Shown here piece by piece: positions 24,838 through 32,615 of a stretch of DNA of 64,000 nucleotides (positions are counted from its first letter, which is position 1; each line of letters starts with the position of its first letter). Below the pieces are notes generated by a model that had not been told where the DNA came from, made no database searches, and was given only the letters and a program-made list of their open reading frames with translations. The DNA lies in the NCBI GenBank assembly GCA_022827345.1, contig JAJDTB010000073.1, positions 1-64,000 on the forward strand. Reading direction: 5' to 3'. This DNA comes from Gemmatimonadota bacterium. Its GTDB lineage: Bacteria > Gemmatimonadota > Gemmatimonadetes > Longimicrobiales > Gaopeijiaceae. The translations under genes were made by a program, and so were the position numbers.

Positions 24838-25952
24838 AGCGACGTGATTTCGTGAAGGGGCTGGCGGCGGCTGGGGTGATGCCGGGGGTTGCGGGCCTGG
24901 GCGGTGCATTTCGGACGGATGCGGCCGGCGCCGAGGCTGCAGCCTGCCCACCGGCAGGACCCTTGGCCCAGGACGACATCGTGGTCGACGGGCTCTTCGC
25001 CGGCGCAATGCGCCTGTCGCACCTGCGCGGCATGCAGGAGGGCGGCGTCCACTGCGGCGTCGCCGGCGGACCGTCGGACATGGCCAGCTTTTCGGCGCTG
25101 CTGCACTTCTTCGACGAGTACGCGGACGAGGTGGTCCTGGCCAAATCCGTGGCCGACATCCGGGCCGCGCATGCGGCGGGGCTCATCTCCAACGTCTTCT
25201 GCTGGCAATCGGCCACCGTGCTGGGCGATTCCTTCAACAGCCCCATCGGCAGTCCGGCGACCGCCCTGCGCGCCTTCCACGAAATCGGGCTCCGTCAGGT
25301 CGGGCTCTGCTACAACGTCACCAACGCGTTCGGATCGGGATGTCTGGAGCCGGAGGGATCGCTGACGCGGGCCGGCCGGCGGCTGGTCGAGGAGATGCAT
25401 TCGCTGGGGATCATACTCGACGTGGGCGGTCACACCGGTGAGCAGACAACCCTCGACGCGATCGCGATCTCGGACGGCGTGCCGGTCATCTGCAGCCATA
25501 CCAACGTGGCCGCCATCGCTGACAACTACCGCTGCATCAGCGACCGGGTGATCGACGCCATCGCCGGCACAGGCGGCGTCATCGGCATCACGGCCGTCAA
25601 CGACTTCCATGTGCGGGAGCGAGGGAATACCGGGGCAACGCCGCATGTGGGCATCGAGGAGCACGTGGACCAGTACGATTACATCAAGCACCGGGTGGGC
25701 GTGGACCACGTCGGTCTCGGCACGGATTTCGTCACCGGGATGGCGATCCCGTACGGCGGCGGGATCAACGCCGAGATCATTCCGCCCGACATGGTGAGCG
25801 AGCCGTGGCGCTTCATTCGCGGCTTCGAGAGCATCGCCGAGGCGCCGAACCTCATCGACGGACTCCGCCGGCGGGGGTGGACCGACGAGGAGGTGCGCAA
25901 GGCAATGGGAGCCAACTGGCTCCGAGTCTACCAGCAGGTATGGGGAGGTTGA
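24834..25952 (+). CDS. Tat-exported membrane dipeptidase homologue (M19) with altered metal site
   Basis: 372 aa from GTG 24834. The N-terminus (RRDFVKGLAAAG) is a twin-arginine-like signal. The M19 TIM barrel is recognisable by LDVGGHTGEQTTLDAI, PVICSHTNVAAI, the region DNYRCISDRVIDAIAGTGGVIG and HVGLGTDF. These keep the two histidines, the arginine and the barrel aspartate of renal dipeptidase. The N-terminal metal motif expected as DGHND reads DGLFAG, and the bridging glutamate region reads CWQSA, so two first-metal ligands and the bridging acid seem lost. It may be a one-metal enzyme of a divergent M19 subfamily, or inactive on dipeptides. It is followed 2 bp later by a CocE-like hydrolase. 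Confidence 0.75.
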   Translation: MKRRDFVKGLAAAGVMPGVAGLGGAFRTDAAGAEAAACPPAGPLAQDDIVVDGLFAGAMRLSHLRGMQEGGVHCGVAGGPSDMASFSALLHFFDEYADEVVLAKSVADIRAAHAAGLISNVFCWQSATVLGDSFNSPIGSPATALRAFHEIGLRQVGLCYNVTNAFGSGCLEPEGSLTRAGRRLVEEMHSLGIILDVGGHTGEQTTLDAIAISDGVPVICSHTNVAAIADNYRCISDRVIDAIAGTGGVIGITAVNDFHVRERGNTGATPHVGIEEHVDQYDYIKHRVGVDHVGLGTDFVTGMAIPYGGGINAEIIPPDMVSEPWRFIRGFESIAEAPNLIDGLRRRGWTDEEVRKAMGANWLRVYQQVWGG

Positions 25953-25954
25953 TC

Positions 25955-27844
25955 ATGTATGTGCGAGCCAGGCGTCGTGGGTTGAGCGGGATTCTCCCGG
26001 TGGCGGCAATCGCCGCGCTGGCGGCGTGCGATTCGGGTGGAGGAGCGCCCGACGCGGATGTCCCCGCAACGGAAGCGTCGCCTGTGGTCGGCGGCGGGGG
26101 CATGGCCGAGATCGTCTCCGCCGAGGCGCTTCAGGTCGAGGGGATGGACGGGGTATTCCGCGAGATCGGATACGCACCGATGCCCGACGGCGTGCGTCTG
26201 GCCTACATCGCCTATCGGCCGGCAGAGGAAGGGCAGTACCCGGTCATCCTCGACTACGACGCCTACGAGAGCAGCGGTGCCGACATCGCCACGAACATCT
26301 GGTTCCGGACTGCGGTGCGCAACGGCTATGCCGTGGTCGGAGCGAACGTGCGCGGGAGCGGATGTTCGGAGGGCGCCACCTTCAGCCTCTTCCACCCGCA
26401 GCAGGGGCCGGACGGCGCCGCGCTGGTCGAATGGCTGGCCGCGCGCCCCTGGAGCGACGGCAATGTGGGGATGTACGGCGTCTCGTACCCCGGCCACACC
26501 CAGTTCTTCGTGGCGGCGCAGCGCCCGGAGCACCTGAAGGCACTGGCGGCGGGAGGACTGACCGCGTCCATCTACCGCGAAGCGTTCAGGCCCGGCGGGA
26601 TCTTCAACGTGGGCTTCTCCGCCTGGTGGGGCGAGATGGCCCAGCCGTGGATCGAGGAGGCGGGGGTGGCGCTCCGGGTCGGAGCCGGCGACACCCACTG
26701 CGAGGCGGTCCAGGCGGCCCAGCCGCGGAACGACGCCTTCCCGGAGGCCATGGAGCACGAGTACCACGGCCAGTACTGGAACGAGCGGTCGCCGGAGAGC
26801 TACGCGGACCAGGTCGAGGTCCCGATGATGATCATCCAGGGTTACCAGGACCAGCAGACCGCGATGGGCGGGCCGAGGCTCTACGAGCAACTGCGGGGGC
26901 CGCGCAAGCTGATCCTGCAGAACGGCGGACACGGGGTGGGCGGCAACGCACTGGCGCACGAGCAGGTGCTGAGGTGGATGAACCGCTGGCTCAAGGGCGA
27001 GGAGAACGGAATCGAGGATGAGCCTGATGTGACGGTGTTCTTCGAGACGGGTGTGGCCGATGGCGAGCTGAAGCCCAACTGGGTGGAGACCTTCGCCGAC
27101 TGGCCCATCGCCGGGACCGAGCGCCGCACCTTCAACCTCGGGTCCGACGGATCGCTGAGCACCGCCGCGCTGGGAGAGGGACAGACCGGCGAGCTCACCT
27201 ACGTGTACCCGATGGGCACCGAACTGGTGGGCAACAACGACATGTTCGCGATCCCGCCGGCGCCGCTCGGGTCGCTGATCTACCGCACCGCGCCGTTCGA
27301 TGAGGACGTGCCGATCCTGGGGTCGGTCCGCCTGGTCCTTCACGCCAGCGCGCAGGCGGAAGACACCGACTTCATGGTGGTGCTGCACGATGTCGGCCCC
27401 GACGGCGAGACGCTGTACCTGCAGCGCGCCTTCCTGCGGGCGTCGCACCGGGCGATCGACCCGGAGCTGTCGTCCGAACACTGGACGCATCACCCGCACG
27501 AGGGGTCCGAACCGCTGGTGCCGGGTGAAGTGTACGAATTCGTGATTTCGCTGCCCGAGGTGGGCCATGTGTTCCGGGCCGGCCACGCGGCCGAGCTGGC
27601 GATCCTGGCGCCGAGCCCGACGCCGGCGACCGACTGGGGCCCGTTGCCGATCAGCCTGCCGGGGATCAACACGGTGTACCATTCGGCCGACCATCCGTCC
27701 CGCCTGGAGCTGCCGGTCGTGCCGAGCATAACCGCGACCGCGCCGCCGCCCGAGTGCGGGTCGCTCGAGTATCAGCCGTGCCGTCCCCGCGTCGAGCCGA
27801 CCTTCACGGCGGCGGGGATGGCGCGGGACCTCATGCGCCGGTGA
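25955..27844 (+). CDS. CocE/NonD family alpha/beta hydrolase, lipoprotein (copy 1)
   Basis: 629 aa from ATG 25955. Lipobox ALAACD near residue 24. The X-Pro dipeptidyl-peptidase-like (S15) hydrolase domain has the oxyanion/nucleophile elbow GVSYPG (Ser about 176), preceded by VGANVRGSGCSEG. The acid is probably in IQGYQDQQT and the histidine in QNGGHGVGG. A C-terminal jelly-roll domain (about 410-600) contains VRLVLHASAQAEDTDFMVVLHDVGPDG and GHAAELAI, the classic PepX C-terminal domain. Family enzymes hydrolyse acyl esters (cocaine esterase), glutaryl-amides or X-Pro peptides. Two paralogues are in this window. It lies between the M19 gene and a cupin-like gene in one transcription unit. Confidence 0.87.
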   Translation: MYVRARRRGLSGILPVAAIAALAACDSGGGAPDADVPATEASPVVGGGGMAEIVSAEALQVEGMDGVFREIGYAPMPDGVRLAYIAYRPAEEGQYPVILDYDAYESSGADIATNIWFRTAVRNGYAVVGANVRGSGCSEGATFSLFHPQQGPDGAALVEWLAARPWSDGNVGMYGVSYPGHTQFFVAAQRPEHLKALAAGGLTASIYREAFRPGGIFNVGFSAWWGEMAQPWIEEAGVALRVGAGDTHCEAVQAAQPRNDAFPEAMEHEYHGQYWNERSPESYADQVEVPMMIIQGYQDQQTAMGGPRLYEQLRGPRKLILQNGGHGVGGNALAHEQVLRWMNRWLKGEENGIEDEPDVTVFFETGVADGELKPNWVETFADWPIAGTERRTFNLGSDGSLSTAALGEGQTGELTYVYPMGTELVGNNDMFAIPPAPLGSLIYRTAPFDEDVPILGSVRLVLHASAQAEDTDFMVVLHDVGPDGETLYLQRAFLRASHRAIDPELSSEHWTHHPHEGSEPLVPGEVYEFVISLPEVGHVFRAGHAAELAILAPSPTPATDWGPLPISLPGINTVYHSADHPSRLELPVVPSITATAPPPECGSLEYQPCRPRVEPTFTAAGMARDLMRR

Positions 27845-27845
27845 C

Positions 27846-28439
27846 GTGAAGCCCGACCGGCAATCCCTCCCCCTGCTGCGACGATTGCACGAGCGCGTCT
27901 TCGCGGACCCGGCCGTGCGCGCCGTGTTGGACGCGGGCTTCGCGCAGCTGGCCGCGGCGTTGCAGAAGCGGCCCGATCCGCCGCACGCCACCTGCACGGT
28001 CCCGATCGAGCTCTTCGCGGACGACGCGCGTCACGACGAGGTCAGACTATGCCGGGTCTTCCTGTTGCGACGCGGCAAGCGAATGGCCGTACCGGAGCGG
28101 CACTGCAACAGTGTGCAGCGCCTGGTTTCGTATCGCGGCAGGGGCGCCATTCACCAGGGAGTGCCCGGCGGTGGCCCGGAGGGGTTGCGGGCGAGGGCGA
28201 TCGGCAGTCCGGGCGCGAAGCGATCCGCGCACCGCGATGGCCAGGTCGCCGACACCACCGATCTTGCCCGCCACTGGGACATTGTCCCCGAAGGCAGCTG
28301 GCACTTTCCGGAAGCTGCGGAGACCAGCGACTGGGCGACCGTTACCTTCCACAGCGCCGCCGAGGACGAGATCGTTGATGAGCTTTGGCTCGGTGACGCA
28401 ATCGTGCGGTCATTGAATCAATATGTAAAGAAAACATGA
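27846..28439 (+). CDS. Cupin-like hypothetical protein
   Basis: 197 aa from GTG 27846, one base after the CocE stop. No signal peptide. The N-terminal third is helical (LHERVFADPAVRAVLDAGFAQLAAALQ). The remainder suggests a cupin: PERHCNSVQRLVSYRGRGAIHQ could be the first metal motif and WDIVPEGSWHFPEA the second (PxGxWHxP), followed by an acidic end. I do not recognise a defined family. Its last codons (QYVKKT, stop) lie within the tandem dyad element that precedes the next gene. Confidence 0.5.
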   Translation: MKPDRQSLPLLRRLHERVFADPAVRAVLDAGFAQLAAALQKRPDPPHATCTVPIELFADDARHDEVRLCRVFLLRRGKRMAVPERHCNSVQRLVSYRGRGAIHQGVPGGGPEGLRARAIGSPGAKRSAHRDGQVADTTDLARHWDIVPEGSWHFPEAAETSDWATVTFHSAAEDEIVDELWLGDAIVRSLNQYVKKT

Positions 28440-28463
28440 CATAATGTCGTGTATACTATACTT
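28423..28463. promoter_or_regulatory. Tandem dyad element, copy 3, with overlapping -10 box
   Basis: First dyad 28423-28442 (ATGTAAAG...CATGACAT), second 28444-28463 (ATGT...ACTT), 21 bp apart. Two overlapping TATACT hexamers (28452-28457, 28457-28462) sit in the second dyad, so bound protein would occlude the promoter. The ATG of the 100-aa gene is 21 bp downstream, which would make the leader very short. Confidence 0.65.
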
Positions 28464-28484
28464 TCCGGTGAACAAGGAGGAACG

Positions 28485-28787
28485 ATGCGCCAACCAACTG
28501 AAGACGAGCAGGTAGTAATCGACCTGATCCTGTCCGGTGTCAACGAATACCTGGTGCCGGAGCGAATCGGCATTACGTGGGGCGAGTACGCAGCCTGGTA
28601 CGGCGACCCGACGGGTACACGAGCGAGCCTCATCAGGCAGGCCAAGAAGGACTACATGGACACCCAGGAACGCCTGCCGCCCGAAGACCGGGCCGGACAT
28701 GCGGCGGACGCCATTCTCCGGTTCAAGCAGAAGATCATCGACGACGAAGTTGAGAGGATTATCCGGCAGAGCCAGAATGACCGATAG
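28485..28787 (+). CDS. Small acidic protein of unknown function (100 aa)
   Basis: ATG 28485 follows a near-perfect Shine-Dalgarno (AAGGAGG, 4-nt spacing); the frame is open 12 codons earlier, but that part is promoter DNA. The protein is soluble, charged and mostly helical: EDEQVVIDLILSGVNEYLVP, then a WGEYAAWYGDPTGTR block, and a C-terminal helix FKQKIIDDEVERIIRQSQNDR. No cysteine, membrane segment or known motif. It overlaps the BNR protein gene by 11 bp, so the two are translated from one message. The strong ribosome site and dedicated regulated promoter argue that it is a real gene, perhaps a regulator or partner of the downstream exported protein. No family recognised. Confidence 0.65.
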   Translation: MRQPTEDEQVVIDLILSGVNEYLVPERIGITWGEYAAWYGDPTGTRASLIRQAKKDYMDTQERLPPEDRAGHAADAILRFKQKIIDDEVERIIRQSQNDR

Positions 28788-31700
28788 CATATCCAGGCTG
28801 GCCCGGCGACTCGCATGGGGCGCGCTCGCCCTCTGCCACCTCCCCGGCGCGGCCGCCGCGCAAACCGCGCCGCAAGCCCCCCTCGATCCCTCCGACCCCG
28901 CCCAATGGCAGGTCCCCCCGACCGAACTCCAGGCCCTTCGCTTCCGCGAACTGGGCCCGTTCCGGGGCGGACGCGTCACCACCGTCACCGGCGTCCGCAG
29001 CAAACCGCACACCTTCTACTTCGGCGCCACCGGCGGCGGCGTCTGGAAGACCGAGAGCGCGGGCCAGGCCTGGGAGAACATCTCCGACCACGGCATCCCC
29101 ATCGGCTCGATCGGCGCGGTCGCCGTCGCGCCCTCCAACCCCGACATCCTCTACGTCGGCACCGGCTCCGACGCCATCCGCGGCAACGTCTCGACCGGCC
29201 GCGGCATCTACCGCTCCGACGACGACGGCGCCACCTGGCGCTACCTCGGCCTCCGCGAAGCGGGCCAGATCGGGCGCATCCGCATCCACCCCGCCAACCC
29301 CGACGTCGCCTACCTCGCCGCCACCGGCCACCCCTTCGGCCCGAACCCGGAGCGCGGCGTCTACCGCACCCGCGACGGCGGCGAATCGTGGGAGAATGTC
29401 CTCTTCGTGTCGGACTCCACCGGCGCGATCGAACTGCTGATGAACGAGCACGATCCGAACGAGCTCTTCGCCGCAATGTGGCGCGCCGAGCGCAAGCCCT
29501 GGACAATGATCTCGGGCGCCCGCGAAGGCGGCATCTACCGCAGCCGCGACGGGGGAGACAGCTGGGAGAAGCTCGCCGGGGGCCTCCCGTCGGAGCTGAT
29601 CGGCAAGATCGGCATCGCTCAGGGCCGATCCGACCCGTCCCGGCTCTACGCGATCATCGAAGCCGCGCCGGGATCGGGGATCTATCGCACGCTCAACGGC
29701 GGGGACAGCTGGACTCTGGTCAGCGACGACCCGCGCCTGCTCGGCCGCCCCTGGTACTTCTACAACATCTTCGCCGATCCGACCGACGCGGACGTCGTGT
29801 ATGTGGCGGGCGGCGGGTTCTTCCGGTCCACCGACGGTGCGGAGACCTTCGAGCGGATCGCCATGCCGCATTCGGACCACCACGACCTGTGGATTTCACC
29901 CGACAACCCGGCGGTCATGGTGCAGGGGAACGACGGCGGCGTGGTGGTGACCGTCGACGGCGGGCGGACGTGGTCGTCGCAGTTCAACCAGCCGACGGCG
30001 GAGATGTACTCGGTCACCGTCGACAACCAGTTCCCCTACCGCGTCTACGGTTCGCAGCAGGACAATTCGACTCTCTCGCTGCCGAGCTCGGCGACCGGCA
30101 CCGGGATCCACATCCAGCACTGGCAGTCGCACGGCGGGTGCGAGACGGGACCGGTCACGGTTCATCCGCTGGACCCCGCCATCGTCGTTTCGGGGTGCTT
30201 CGGCGGCCGCCTCGCGCGGTACAACCGCCGCACCGAGCAGTTCCGCCAGATCCGCCCCTACCCCGAGCGGCAGGACGGCGCGCCCGAGCGCGAACTCCGC
30301 TACCGGATCCAGTGGAACGCGCCGGTGCTCTTCTCGCGCCACGACCCGGACGTCCTCTATCACGGCTCGCAGTACGTGGCGGTGAGCCGCGACCAGGGCG
30401 GCAGCTGGGCGGTCATTTCGCCCGACCTCACCGGCAACGACACGAGCAAGTTCGGCCAGGCCGGCGGCCCCATCACCCCCGACGTCACGGGCGTCGAGAT
30501 CTATTCGTCGCTGCTGCAGATCGCCGAATCGCCCCACGACGCGGGCGTCCTCTGGACCGGCTCCAACGACGGACGCGTGCACATCACCCGCGACGGCGGC
30601 ACGACCTGGACCGACATCACGCCGCCCGACATGCCGCAGCCCGCGACCGTCAACCGCATCGACGCCTCCGCGCACGCCCCGGGCACTGCGTTCCTCGCCG
30701 CCTACCGCTACCGCCTCGACGACTTCCGCCCCTTCATCTACGCCACGGCCGACTTCGGCGCGACCTGGACCCTCCTCACCGACGGCGCCAACGGCCTGCC
30801 GCCCGATCGCCCCACCCGCGTGGTCCGCGAAGACCCCGAGCGCGCCGGGCTCCTTTACGCCGGCACCGAGTTCGGCCTCTTCGCCTCGTTCGACGCGGGC
30901 GCCCACTGGCAGCCGCTTCAGCTCAATCTGCCGCCCTCGCCCGTGACCGACCTTGTGTTGCACCGGGGGGATCTGGTGGTAGCGACTCAAGGGCGGGGAT
31001 TCTGGATCCTGGACGACATCACGCCGCTCCGGCATGTGGCAGCAGGTGCGCCTGCGGGAGATCTCGTCCTCTACCCGGTGCGCCCCGCGTACCGCACCGC
31101 CGCCCAGGAACGGGACGGACACTACGTGCGCGATCACGTCTACGGCGCGATGATCCCTCGCTACATGAAGGCGATGAACCCGCCCGAGGGCGCGACGATC
31201 TGGTTCAGCCGGCCGCCGGGTGCGGCCGGGACGGTCGCGGTGGAGATCCTCGAGGGGGACGGCGACCCCGTGCGCACCTTCGCGGATGTCACCGCCGGCC
31301 CCGGCCTCAATCGCTTCAACTGGAACCTGGACTACCCGGCGGGCAGCGCGGGGGTGGCGGCGAGGGCCGTGCCGCGGATGTACGCGGTGCGGATCGAGGC
31401 ACCGGAGGGCGATGCCGGCGCCGAATTCGAAGTCCGCATGGACCCGCGGCTGGAAGAGGAGATCACGGTCGCGGATCTGCAGGAGCAGTTCGACTACCTG
31501 ATCCGCGCGCGCGACCGGCTCGGGGAGCTGGAAGAGGCGCTGGACGGACTTCGGCAGGTGAGGGGCGAGGCGGAGGGCGCCAGCGGCGGGCCCGACGCGA
31601 CCGATGCGATCCGGGGCGCTGCCGAGCGGGCGTCGTCTGCCCTGACCGCCGTCGAAGAGGTCCTCGTGCAGCCGCGCGGAGCCGGCTTCGCGAACCCGTC

Positions 31701-31950
31701 GCGGATCCGCAGCCACCTGCGCTTCGTGATGACGGCGGCGAGTTCGCAGCGTGGCGAGGATCTGGACGCGCGCCCCACCGAGCAGCTGCTGGAACGCCTC
31801 GTCGATCTGGAGACCGAGTTGGAGGGTGCGCTCACACAACTGCGCGGGGTGTACGCGGAGGAGGTCGGCGAGCTGAACGCGGAGCTGGAGTCAGCCGGGC
31901 TGACCCCGATCCGGATTCCGGCGGTGCCGGGAAGGCGGGCCGTCAGTTGA
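28777..31950 (+). CDS. Exported BNR/VPS10-type beta-propeller protein (glycosyl hydrolase-like)
   Basis: 1057 aa from ATG 28777; a signal peptide ends near AAAAQ. The first 700 residues are sortilin-like BNR repeats: GRVTTVTGVRSKPHTFYFGATGGGVWKTESAGQ, then repeated GIYRSDDDGATW, GVYRTRDGGESWENV, GIYRSRDGGDSWEKL and HITRDGGTTWTDI Asp-box motifs (SxDxGxTW). The end of the propeller carries LVVATQGRGFWILDDITPL, the family signature. A beta-sandwich and a helical coiled region follow (about 850-1050). Members are widespread in Gemmatimonadota and Bacteroidota and annotated as glycosyl hydrolases, without proven activity. Its stop overlaps the thioesterase start by TTGA. Confidence 0.85.
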   Translation: MTDSISRLARRLAWGALALCHLPGAAAAQTAPQAPLDPSDPAQWQVPPTELQALRFRELGPFRGGRVTTVTGVRSKPHTFYFGATGGGVWKTESAGQAWENISDHGIPIGSIGAVAVAPSNPDILYVGTGSDAIRGNVSTGRGIYRSDDDGATWRYLGLREAGQIGRIRIHPANPDVAYLAATGHPFGPNPERGVYRTRDGGESWENVLFVSDSTGAIELLMNEHDPNELFAAMWRAERKPWTMISGAREGGIYRSRDGGDSWEKLAGGLPSELIGKIGIAQGRSDPSRLYAIIEAAPGSGIYRTLNGGDSWTLVSDDPRLLGRPWYFYNIFADPTDADVVYVAGGGFFRSTDGAETFERIAMPHSDHHDLWISPDNPAVMVQGNDGGVVVTVDGGRTWSSQFNQPTAEMYSVTVDNQFPYRVYGSQQDNSTLSLPSSATGTGIHIQHWQSHGGCETGPVTVHPLDPAIVVSGCFGGRLARYNRRTEQFRQIRPYPERQDGAPERELRYRIQWNAPVLFSRHDPDVLYHGSQYVAVSRDQGGSWAVISPDLTGNDTSKFGQAGGPITPDVTGVEIYSSLLQIAESPHDAGVLWTGSNDGRVHITRDGGTTWTDITPPDMPQPATVNRIDASAHAPGTAFLAAYRYRLDDFRPFIYATADFGATWTLLTDGANGLPPDRPTRVVREDPERAGLLYAGTEFGLFASFDAGAHWQPLQLNLPPSPVTDLVLHRGDLVVATQGRGFWILDDITPLRHVAAGAPAGDLVLYPVRPAYRTAAQERDGHYVRDHVYGAMIPRYMKAMNPPEGATIWFSRPPGAAGTVAVEILEGDGDPVRTFADVTAGPGLNRFNWNLDYPAGSAGVAARAVPRMYAVRIEAPEGDAGAEFEVRMDPRLEEEITVADLQEQFDYLIRARDRLGELEEALDGLRQVRGEAEGASGGPDATDAIRGAAERASSALTAVEEVLVQPRGAGFANPSRIRSHLRFVMTAASSQRGEDLDARPTEQLLERLVDLETELEGALTQLRGVYAEEVGELNAELESAGLTPIRIPAVPGRRAVS

Positions 31951-32387
31951 GCAGTTCGTCCGGCCCCCGCGTCGCCAACCGCTGCTTCGTCTGCGGTCCC
32001 GACAACCCGATCGGCCTGCACCTCACCTTCCGGCTCGAGGACGGGGCCTGCCTCTCCGAATTCACGCCGGGCGAGAATCACCAGGGCTATCCCGGGGTGA
32101 TCCACGGGGGGATGCTCTACAGCGCTCTCGACGACGTCATGGCCAACTGGCTGTATCTGCGCGGCGCCCGCGCCTACACCGCGCGGTGCGAGATCCGTTA
32201 CCGGCAGCCCGCGCGGGAGGGCGAGAAGCTGCTCCTGGAGGGTCGGCAGACGGGGCGCAAGCGGAAGCTGGTCGAGATGGAGGGCACGGCCAGGCGGGCG
32301 TCGGACGGGACATTGGTGGCAACGGCGACGGCTACGTTCGTGGTGGTCGACGAGCAGGAGCTTGCAGGGGTGGTGGGCGGCGGTTAA
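31947..32387 (+). CDS. PaaI/hotdog-fold thioesterase
   Basis: 146 aa starting at TTG 31947, overlapping the upstream TGA. The hotdog signature is clear: NRCFVCGPDNPIGLHLTF near the N-terminus, HQGYPGVIHGGMLYSALDDVM (central helix with HGG) at about 46-66, TARCEIRYRQPAREGEKLLLEG, and a C-terminal strand VATATATFVVVD. These enzymes hydrolyse acyl-CoA or acyl-ACP thioesters in the cytoplasm. The CxxC pair (Cys13, Cys16) is common in this subgroup. The substrate is not predictable. It has no evident link to the propeller gene other than coupling. Confidence 0.85.
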   Translation: MSSSSGPRVANRCFVCGPDNPIGLHLTFRLEDGACLSEFTPGENHQGYPGVIHGGMLYSALDDVMANWLYLRGARAYTARCEIRYRQPAREGEKLLLEGRQTGRKRKLVEMEGTARRASDGTLVATATATFVVVDEQELAGVVGGG

Positions 32388-32615
32388 CGCTGCTGCGCCG
32401 ACGCGCGTTCCGGCCTACCGCAAGCTTCAGGTGTGCCCTTCAACGGCCGACTCGGCTGGTACCCGTCTTGCGCCCTGCGCAACTGTAACGGCATACTGAA
32501 GTCACCAACAGTTTGGTATACGATATTGGATATTTGGACCGTGCGCTGATTTCGCCGCGAGCCCACGAGCCCTTTCAGCGGGCGCAGGGCAGTCATTCGT
32601 ACCTGGAGGTGTTCC

